DNA from: Liolophura sinensis
Taxonomy: Eukaryota > Mollusca > Polyplacophora > Chitonida > Chitonidae
Length of the DNA: 64,000 bases
Assembly (NCBI RefSeq): GCF_032854445.1
Contig: NC_088297.1
Location: forward strand, 26,963,915 to 27,027,914
Direction of reading: 5' to 3'
Below the pieces are notes generated by a model that did no database searches, was not told the origin of the DNA, and saw only the letters and a list, made by a program, of their open reading frames with translations. Shown one piece after another: positions 57,301 to 64,000 of the stretch. Made by a program: the position numbers and the translations under genes. Each line of letters begins with the position of its first letter. The stretch's first letter is position 1.

Positions 57301-60300
57301 CGATCTGAGCTCTGTTTCATTATTCCCAGCTTGTTCAGACCCATACTCTTCCATTCAATAACCTGGAATTCGGTCTTTTCGAGTAGTATTTCAAACAAAA
57401 GTTGTATGTCAAACAAAAACATATTTCCTTCAGTCAATCCTACGGTGGTTCTGACTTCATAACCAGGAAAAGTATAGACTGTAAATTCACAATTGTATAC
57501 AAACCTACGAGACGGTCGCACTCGCAATCGTCCGGAAAAAGATTCTTTAGGGGGCTTACTGATTTTTGCTATTATAATTAAGAGAACGAAATATAAGCAA
57601 CTGTTGTAAAAAAAGATGATCTTAGTTCTCTGAAGAGCAGTCGAATCAAGTGATTTGAAAATGGCGGTTTGTGAAGTTCGGCTGTGCCTGAGTGAAGTTT
57701 TGGTTGTTCTGCTACAGCATATCACGTGGCGGAACCTTTTTTGTCGCGTACACTGAGGACTGCGCAGGCAAAATGGTCATTCTCCAGGTTTGTCTGAGTA
57801 ACGATCCAGAGCGGTCGATTTGGAGGTAAGCTGGGAACATGGCAAACCGATTTCAGAGCTAGTTTGGATGGAGCATCAGGACAGAGCGTTTTCGTGAGTC
57901 AGGACTATCAATAGGGGGAGTTTCGAGTTGGAACTCTTTTGTCGTCAAAGGTAAAAACAGTCCCACTGTGTCATGTGGCTTGTAAAAAATATTAGGCATT
58001 ATTTGTTGACATTAATTTTCCGTTCACCTGTCTCGCCCCTTTCTCGAGGCACAAATGACACGTCTTTCCTTTAGTAACTTCACATACGGTCAGATTGTCA
58101 TTTTTCTCCACCATTGTTCTACTCTAAATTACTTTTTATGACACTTTTTTCAGACGCCCATGTTATGGTGAATATTATCAGAAATTACGCTAAGCCTTCA
58201 GAACACAAAACCCTTATATGGACATAGGAGAGGCACACTACACTTACCAGTGACGGTCACCTGAATCGTCTGCTTGACCTCACCCCCGGAATTCTTCGCC
58301 TTACAGGCGTATATTCCCTCGTCAGTTTTTTTGACCTTCCGCACTGACAATGAGTACAGCGACCTGTCCACCTTATGTCTGTTACTGAGGCTGCCACCAG
58401 GGGGAATCCACGTCACTTCCGGTTGAGGGCTATGAACGTAGTAAAGATTTTTTCACGGGTACTGGCCGGATTGTTATCACGAATAGATTTGTTTGATGGA
58501 TTTTAGTGATTTGTTGACGCTTAATACTATAATGCCCACTTAAGCCCAGTTAAGCATGCATCACAGAGGCTTTATTACCATTCTACAGTTAAAAGTTTAC
58601 TGTGCTATGTCTTTTCACTAATTTACCCCCAAATATTTTTACGCCGAGCATTGCAGTTAACTTGAAAAAAGTCGTCAAAATCAGTGCCAGCATACATTGA
58701 ATTGACAGGAAGTTATGTCCCTTTACCTCTGCATGAGATTTCTGTGCATTCGAGACCACGCGCCTTTCTACGTGATCCTAAGGTACGTAAACAAGACTCG
58801 TGTATATATGGGCGCCATCAGCGTGGTGATTTCCCTCGAAAATTTGGGGATAATGATTGATGGGCTAGTAACAGATATTTAATAAATGTTTTCAGATTCA
58901 TTGAGTCTAAATCTGTGCCGGGGCCTCCGTGGCTCAGTTGATACGGGGGCAGTAGATACATTTGTATTTTAGAATGGTTTCTATGAGGCAACAATAAACA
59001 CGGAACTGAGGGCGTCATACTACTAGTTGGCTGTCTCCTGCCCAAACTCCGGTATTCACACTGACTGCAGAAACCGGTCAGAAAAGAAAAGTAATACCGT
59101 GTCTTAACTGTGGAATGTATTGTACTTACAGGCCATCCACAATGCACTGAAGCTCTAGCCAGTCCCCGGCATTAAGCGTAGTGTTTTCAGTGTAATACAC
59201 AAGACGTGGCGAACGCGGCTGCGGCTTTTCGCCTGGAAACACAAATGGCATTTCATTTTTCTGTCATGAATATCACCAAGATATAGCTACATATTGAGCA
59301 ATCAACATTTTACGGTTTTCTATTGGTTAGAGCGTGTCAGTTTATTTGTCACACGGATAGTAAAGGTGTTTTGAAACCTTGATAAGCCATATCCACAAAA
59401 AAGCGATATGTTATTCATGATTTTGGTAGCGTATAACAAAGACCTTAACAGTTATTATTCTTCTCTGGATGTAATCCGTCAATGTCACTAATCAAATCAG
59501 AAAATTTATTAAATCCTGTCGTGTGAAAAAAACTACGTTGATGTCAAGAAATTTGCAGGTGTAAACAACCAGCCCTTGAATACTTGAAAGTCATAGGAAA
59601 CACTAAAATGAAGTATGTATAGATGAACGACCATTAACAACTGCCCAGGAAACTAGCTGGATTTATGTGTTCTTTTTGTAGAATTTGTTTCACCTAGTAA
59701 AGTGCATTTGAATATTCTATTCTGACGTCACGTAAGGATTTTTACTACATAACACACATTACACTGCTACCTCTCATCATTCAAAATGCATATACATATA
59801 GATCTGTGAATACATTCGCCGATTTGACCTTGGAACGGATTATATCAGGTAAAACTTATAAATGTATAAACGTAACTGACATCTTTTGGGTCACAAGAGA
59901 TCTTTCAACACAATTTTACACTCTTAGCAAGATTATAAAAAAAATAAATCCAACTATTTTCCTGGACTGTTTTTAATGTTCTTTTATCTGATATATACTT
60001 CGTTTTAAAGTGGCCATTGCGTTGAAAGCGACAATCTTGTTGACTGATTGATTGATTGATTTATAGATGAAGTAAGGGGATACCTGATTTCACTGTCAGC
60101 TTAGTAGGGCTGCCGTACACTCGGGCTCGACTCTCAGCGTTAAACACGGAGCAGTTGTACGTGGCGTTGTCCTTCGCCGAGTCATTCACAGTGAGCGGTA
60201 AAAAGTGAAGATTACCTGTCAACAGGAGATGTCAAGTCAGGTGATTGCTTACATTTAATTGCATTTTCGCAACTGGTTACTTTATATATTGGAATTTGTA

Positions 60301-63259
60301 TGCATTTACGCAGAGAAATTTTTGCATCGATTTCATTATTGCCTTTTTTTAACACAACGTGTAGATTATTTCAAACTATTGAATAGATGAACATAAATTC
60401 ATGTAAATGAATTTACACTTTGTAAATTTTTGAACATTCGGTACGGCAGGTGTTTAAACGCTTATAACCAATAATATGACTTGATGACACCAAAACTGGC
60501 GTCAGAAAACAAAAACGCATTTTGAGACTTAATTTCTTTACTGAGAAATGCATCTGTGTGTGGTGTCCACATCCAAAGTGTACAAAGAGTGACCAGTAGT
60601 GGTAAGGCAAATACCATGGAAAACTTGTATACTGCTTCCAAGCAGTCTGTACACACGATTTTTATTGTCTGCTTCAGAATAAATTTGCTCCATACCCTCT
60701 TCACGGCAAACCATTCGAATCTATGGATTCTATGCTCTGTCGATAATAGGTATTCTGATACGAGAGAAAATTAACGAAATCCGTGCAAGTCTATGAGCTC
60801 TTCGTTCCAGCAGAAACAAGTCATCTGTATAGCTTGTTTCTTTCAGAAACAGGCTTTTTTGGTTGGAAACAAAAACAAAAACTGCATGTTCCCAAGGTTG
60901 GCATTTTCTAAAAGAATATAAGTTAGTTATTAGAGGGGAAATATGGAAAATTCAGTTTGAACTGCATAAAATGTGAGTAAATGTCTATACCCCGTCTCTA
61001 TATCCGTCACTGTGGGACAGTTACTTGTATTAATCTAACTGAAAGTTTTCACTTGGTTTCACCGTGACAAATGAGCGATAAAGTTTGAATGTCGTGCTGT
61101 TTTGTCCACTTAGCACCATTTTGCTGTTGATTTTGCCATTTCTCTGAACTCAAACATTGTGTGTAATTTCAGCGTGGTAAGATACAGGCGAAGTTTTGAA
61201 AAGCAATCTGTTTATCAGTCTATGTTAAATTGCTTTTGTTTCTCTTGCTAAAAAGCAGTTGAGCATTCAGTGTAAAATAACCCGATAATTGTAATTATAT
61301 TCCATTTCATCTCAGTTTTGGTAGCGTTATGGACAGAAATTCTTCTGATAGAACTCATTGTGCAAGCTATTCTTTTTTTTTTGATTGGTGTTTTACGCCG
61401 TACTCAAGAATATTTCACTTATACGACGGCGGCCAGCAGTATGGTGGGTGGAAACCGGGCAGAGCCCCGGGGAAACCCACGACCATCCGCAGGTTGCTGT
61501 CAGGCCTTCCCACGTACGGCCAGAGATGAAGGCAGCATGAGCTGGTCTTGAACTCACAGCGACCGCATTGGTGAGAGGCTTCTGGGTCATTACGCTGCGC
61601 TAGCGCGCTAACCGACTGAGCCACGGAAGCCCCGGCAAGCTATTCAGATGACTTGTTCGTGTATAAGAACATGTGTGACGCGTGTTTCGCATTTATTTAT
61701 TTAATGCTTGTCAAACAGGCGTTTTGGAGTTAACCGCTTAAGTACACTACCAAAACTAAGCGTCCGTTTAGGTCTAAACGGTGTGATGTGAGAGGTAAGC
61801 ACTACTGTTTAGGAATTACACGGCATTGGTCACCACTGGCGTTTAGTCACTAAGCACTGCTTTCTCCACACTTATTTAGGTTTTAAGCCATCATTTTTAA
61901 TGTCAACTGGTTTTTAAAAGCCTCATCGGTGTTTGAAAATCATGTGGGGGGATGGGTGGGTGTGGAGGGTGGTGGGGATGGGTGTGGAGGGGGGATAGCT
62001 GGGTGTGGAGTGGGGGGGGGGAATGACTGCCATGTAGAATCTATACGATCTTTTTTCCTGTGCAGCCCACAGGATTTGGTGATGTATTGTGTAAGAAGTT
62101 AGCAGTTTTGATGGATACTTTTCTTACAAAACGACAAAAGGCAGTTTCCAGAGAAGAAAAAAGTGATAACAAATAAAATACGCTTTCTGCTTGCTTTCAG
62201 CTTCTATAGATCGATGTCGAGCTGTTGTTGTGGGTAAATTATACTCAGGGAGTTGCTTTCGCTATCCCATTACCTCGCTATGGTGAGGCCTCGCTGCCTT
62301 GAGGTAGCAAAGTGATGTAACAAGGATATGCTACTCGCTGTCCCTTTACCTCGCTCCGGTGAGGCCTCGCTGCCCCGTGGTAACGAATCGATGTGAAAAG
62401 GATATGCTATCTCGCCGTGCCATTACCCAGCTACAATGAGGCCTCGCTACCTCGAGGTAGGAACCGATGAAACAAGGAAATGCTATCTCGCTGCCCCATT
62501 ATCTCGCCACAGTGAGGCTTTGCTGCCTCGAGGTAGTCAAGCGATGGACCAAGGATACGCTATCTCGCTGTTCCATTACTTCGCTCCGGTGAGGCCTCGC
62601 TACCTCGAGGTAGCCAAGCGATGTAATAAGGAAATGCTATCTCGCTGTCCATTACCTCGCTGTGGCGTGGCCTCGCCGCATCACAGCCACATATATGAAC
62701 AGTTGCAATCAAAGCGCATCTGAGATACATATTTTATTGTCGACAAGTTATATGATATCATAGTACACGATTTGAGTACTGATTTCACTCATTCGCCAAG
62801 ACAATACCTTGCATCTTTCCAAATTTCCAACTGTTCACTGTTTTTCTTTGAATGATTCCGCCTTATCTTCATACTTTATATACTTTCTTAGTTATTTGGT
62901 AGTTCATGTTAAACTTCTTCCCAAGAATTGGTCTTGCGATTATTCACCTGGAACGTCCAGCTTGGTTGACGGCTGGTATACGAATATCTGTTTCGACGCA
63001 TAGATTAACTACCTCGACATTAGTTGATTTCACAAATCTTGTCATACCCTTATTGTGTAGTTCTACAACCAGAACTCACCTAACTGGTCCACGGTAATTC
63101 GCCGGCTATGCGGAATTTCACTCTTACCAAGGTACCAGTTAAAGTCCTTGAGGGCAGGACGTGGCTTGCTGTCAGGTCGACTACGGCAGGGAAGGGAATG
63201 ATTCTCACCGGCGTACCCCATCACCTCCTCCGGCATTTCCGTCGGGAATCTGAACAAGT
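45282..63259 (-). CDS. Receptor gene B: paralogue of gene A with complete cytoplasmic tail (5' end off window)
   Basis: Exons in transcript order: 63080-63259, 60084-60215, 59130-59232, 58248-58429, 56390-56518, 54654-54791, 51193-51528, 49090-49224, 46125-46206, 45282-45318. The frame is open throughout and ends in TAA. It encodes Ig2-Ig5, the membrane segment and a tail of about 45 residues. Ig1 and signal exons, at 15.2-20.9 kb in gene A, are expected beyond 64000. Compared with gene A over 1335 shared coding bases I count 27 amino-acid replacements and 5 synonymous changes, concentrated in Ig5 and the membrane-proximal exon. No stop, frameshift or broken splice site was found, so both copies look functional. 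It is convergent with the CUB gene, whose stop codon lies about 4.7 kb away. Confidence 0.87.
45385..45512 (+). mobile_element. SINE family 1, 3' part (gene B intron, between the tail exons)
   Basis: GGTCGTGGATTTCTCCCGGG to a tail AAACAAATAAACAAA, inside the last intron of gene B. Confidence 0.8.
45755..45851 (+). mobile_element. SINE family 1, tail part
   Basis: CCACCTACCATAATGCTGGC to AAACACCAATCAAATAAAGA. Confidence 0.8.
46125..46206 (-). CDS. Gene B exon: membrane-proximal cytoplasmic tail
   Basis: Acceptor TGTGCTTTTCAG, donor CGCTC|GTGAGTC; phase 1 in, phase 2 out, matching the transmembrane exon. It encodes VDKWERQAGHDPVKELAEE and continues NKMQELNR. With the preceding exon the membrane-proximal sequence is GGVYLVDKWER. 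From memory this resembles the GG-x-Y-x-V-x-D-K-E stretch just inside the membrane of L1/neuroglian-type adhesion molecules. That relationship is inference. An incomplete SINE lies 30 bases upstream, within the intron. Confidence 0.83.
46238..46376 (-). mobile_element. SINE family 1, 3' part
   Basis: TTGATTAGTATTTTACGCCG to GCAGGCTGCTGCGAGACC, 30 bases from the gene B tail exon. Confidence 0.85.
46400..47340. other. Gene B intron, no recognised features
   Basis: Unique sequence between the tail exon and the split SINE; one tRNA-like B-box motif (GCATTCGAATCCGG) near 46740 stands alone. Confidence 0.45.
47352..47985 (+). mobile_element. SINE family 1 split by another element
   Basis: The head (GCGTTAGCACATCAGCGCGG, TGCAATGACCCT) ends at 47388 and resumes at 47812 with CAGGAGCCTCTCGCCAATGC and the usual body to AGTGAAATATTCTTGG. 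In intact copies these two parts are continuous. Confidence 0.82.
47389..47811. mobile_element. MITE-like insertion carrying 74-bp tandem repeats
   Basis: Ends GGTTGTTTTTCAAAGGGGTG and CGAACCCTTTGAGAAACAGCC are inverted repeats. The interior is about five 74-bp units (TAACGTTATGGCGGTTGTAA, ATACCAAGGCGGCATATG, CAGTATGCGACGTCATGGTG). Inserted at the CCCAGGAG site of a SINE. Confidence 0.78.
47985..48278 (+). mobile_element. SINE family 2
   Basis: TCGTCGTCATAGAACTCAAA and TACGACGTTAAATCCCAAGC near the end, followed by CATTCACTCATTCATTC. It follows directly after the split SINE. Confidence 0.7.
48620..48843. mobile_element. Foldback MITE, copy 2
   Basis: GACCCGGGATCACAAAATGA at the left and TTCGTGATCCCGGAGCC at the right, with inner arms TTAAGTCAAAATTT and AAATTTTGACTTAA. 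Same family as 26724-26944. Confidence 0.78.
48960..49051 (+). mobile_element. SINE family 1 tail at the left edge of copy B
   Basis: GACTGGCCACCGTCATGTAC to ACCAATCAAACAAATAAATA. Bases 1-21 of the window match the tail, so copy A probably has it too. Confidence 0.75.
49090..49224 (-). CDS. Gene B exon: stalk and transmembrane segment
   Basis: Equivalent of 60-194. The segment begins ARMPYWWLGLVGA and ends IIYMEIRNEGGVYL. Gly to Arg, Ser to Pro and Leu to Tyr at the outer face, Gly to Val in the membrane, Gln to Glu and Lys to Glu at the inner face. The Leu to Tyr codon needs two base changes. Confidence 0.9.
49449..49790. other. Segment present in copy B and absent from copy A
   Basis: About 340 bases between CTATCGGAT and CATGTTTCAATG, which are nearly joined at 408-426 in copy A. 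No inverted ends or target duplication were seen, so a deletion in A is as likely as an insertion in B. Confidence 0.8.
50288..51085 (+). repeat. 61/69-bp VNTR in gene B, about twelve units
   Basis: Expanded counterpart of the array at 919-1135. Units alternate between 61 and 69 bases depending on whether an extra GCTGCCTC is present. Confidence 0.93.
51193..51528 (-). CDS. Gene B exon: Ig5
   Basis: Equivalent of 1245-1580, also lacking the first Ig cysteine. Replacements (A to B): Ser to Phe, Ala to Val, Lys to Gln, Asn to Tyr, His to Gln, Ala to Thr, Lys to Arg. Confidence 0.9.
51566..51900 (-). mobile_element. SINE family 2, copy B
   Basis: Duplicated counterpart of the element at 1618-1952 with a few substitutions. 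Confidence 0.75.
52104..52290 (+). pseudogene. Copy B of the MAAFDFNYVTT open frame
   Basis: Same as 2156-2340, with His to Asp at the thirteenth codon. In this copy the frame stays open into the repeat array as far as 52709, for 201 codons. Confidence 0.25.
52320..54345 (+). repeat. 37/38-bp minisatellite, about 54 units (gene B intron)
   Basis: Counterpart of 2395-4935, about 0.5 kb shorter and with a different order of subtypes. Confidence 0.93.
54654..54791 (-). CDS. Gene B exon: second half of Ig4
   Basis: Equivalent of 5250-5387. KRINESRDTL replaces KRIYEYRDTL; otherwise unchanged. Confidence 0.88.
56390..56518 (-). CDS. Gene B exon: first half of Ig4
   Basis: Equivalent of 6986-7114. 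The intron just upstream of the acceptor is 10 bases shorter than in A, but the TAG acceptor is kept. Tyr to Asp, Ala to Val and Asn to Asp relative to A. Confidence 0.87.
57070..57286 (+). mobile_element. SINE family 1, copy B of the 7673 element
   Basis: Same insertion site and almost the same sequence as 7673-7879, so it predates the duplication. Confidence 0.85.
58248..58429 (-). CDS. Gene B exon: second half of Ig3
   Basis: Base-for-base identical to 8841-9022 as far as I can read, including both splice junctions. Confidence 0.92.
59130..59232 (-). CDS. Gene B exon: first half of Ig3
   Basis: Equivalent of 9708-9810. Replacements relative to A are Ser to Arg, Ser to Asn, Ala to Thr, and Ala to Val two residues after the B-strand Cys. 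Confidence 0.88.
60084..60215 (-). CDS. Gene B exon: second half of Ig2
   Basis: Equivalent of 10664-10795. Only one coding difference was seen, Met to Thr two residues before the F-strand cysteine. Confidence 0.9.
61372..61634 (-). mobile_element. SINE family 1, copy B of the 11894 element
   Basis: Same insertion as 11894-12167, with a shorter T-run (11 against 22 bases). Confidence 0.9.
62262..62690 (+). repeat. 76-bp minisatellite, copy B
   Basis: Counterpart of 12822-13253, same unit number with scattered substitutions. Confidence 0.9.
63080..63259 (-). CDS. Gene B exon: first half of Ig2
   Basis: Equivalent of 13650-13829 with the same acceptor and donor. It begins in phase 1, so upstream exons are required and lie beyond 64000. 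Against gene A: Asn to Glu, Thr to Met, His to Tyr, Lys to Glu, and one synonymous change. The Asn change removes the NVT sequon. Confidence 0.88.
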
Positions 63260-63429
63260 CTGATGAAAGAAGCCTATTGTTTTAAGTCAGAACTTATTGA
63301 AGTGGTCAAAGTAACAATCTCACTATGCAACTTTAGTGACGGCGTCTTCTGTCAGACTTCCCTCGATCTCACATTTCGTGAGGTCACGGTGTTACATGTA
63401 CATGTGCATAAAAATACACGAATAATTTT

Positions 63430-64000
63430 ATAGACATGTCAGGAATAGGCATTAGACATGACATGAGTTGGTAATAAACGTGTCAGGAATTGGCATTAGA
63501 CATGTCAGGAATCGGCAACAGATATGACAGGAAAGGGCATTCGACATGTCAAAAATTGTCAATAAACATGTCAGGAATTGGTATTAGACATTATAGGAAT
63601 TGGCAACAAACGTGTCAGGAATTGGCAACAGACGTGTCAGGAATTGGCAACACATCAGGGCTTGGCATTGGACATGACAGGAATTGGTAACACACGTCAG
63701 GAATTGACATTAGACATGTCGGGAATTGGCCATAGACGTGACAAGAATTTTTAAATAGACGTGTCAGGAATTGGCAATAGGCATGACAGGAATTGGCATT
63801 AGACATGACAGGAGTTGGCATTAGACATTTCGGGAATTAGCATTAGACATGTCAGGAATTGGCAATAGACATCTGCGAAATTGGCAATGGACATGTCAGG
63901 AATGGACATAGACATGTGAGGAATTGGCATTAGATGACAAAAATTGGCAAAAGACATGTCAGAAATAGACATAGACGTGTCAGGAATTGGCAGTAGACAT
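63430..64000 (+). repeat. 22-bp minisatellite, gene B (runs off window)
   Basis: Counterpart of 13998-14738 with one or two units missing near 63482; cut by the window end. Confidence 0.92.

Larger units (their letters stand above)
49031..64000 (+). repeat. Large direct duplication, copy B
   Basis: Second copy of the 1-14614 block, carrying the matching exons of receptor gene B with all splice sites intact. Relative to copy A it has about 340 extra bases at 49449-49790, a longer 61/69-bp VNTR (12 units against 3), a shorter 37-bp array, and an extra ~44 bases near 61024-61067. It is still homologous at the last base, so the right boundary is unseen. Confidence 0.95.

Overview
The window is eukaryotic, most likely from a mollusc or another marine lophotrochozoan. 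Genes are split by canonical GT-AG introns. tRNA-headed SINEs of a type I associate with molluscan genomes are scattered throughout, and minisatellites are abundant. I see nothing prokaryotic. The species cannot be named from the sequence.

The main content is two tandem, head-to-tail copies on the minus strand of a gene for a transmembrane immunoglobulin-superfamily (IgSF) receptor. The copies sit in a large direct duplication: 1-14614 matches 49031-64000, offset about 49.0-49.4 kb, and the homology runs off both window ends. Gene A runs from a signal-peptide exon at 20901-20984, with a possible noncoding first exon near 26066, down to a transmembrane exon at 60-194. Its cytoplasmic exons lie off the left edge. 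Gene B has Ig domains 2-5, the transmembrane exon (49090-49224) and the whole tail (46125-46206, 45282-45318 with stop). Its Ig1 and signal exons lie off the right edge. Every splice phase I could test agrees. The composite protein is about 596 residues: signal peptide, five Ig domains, one membrane pass and a tail of about 45 residues.

The copies differ mostly at the amino-acid level. Over the eight shared exons (1335 nt) I count 27 amino-acid replacements and 5 synonymous changes. Ig5 and the membrane-proximal exon are more diverged than the introns beside them. This is the pattern expected of a diversifying recognition receptor. An assembly artefact (two haplotypes placed in tandem) is not excluded, but the replacement bias would be interesting either way.

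Between the copies, on the plus strand, a complete four-exon gene (36725-40589) encodes a secreted CUB-domain protein of 199 residues. It has a TATA box and a poly(A) signal, and converges on the 3' end of gene B. Decayed CUB-exon fragments at 44087 and 44616 suggest a former CUB family here.

The rest is repeats: a 2.4 kb array of 49-bp units with a 490-bp higher-order period (27896-30292); adjacent 43-bp and 45-bp arrays (33511-35284); a 12-bp-rhythm microsatellite (23430-24118); VNTRs inside receptor introns that differ between copies; three SINE families; and several foldback elements, one of which carries 74-bp repeats and has split a SINE.
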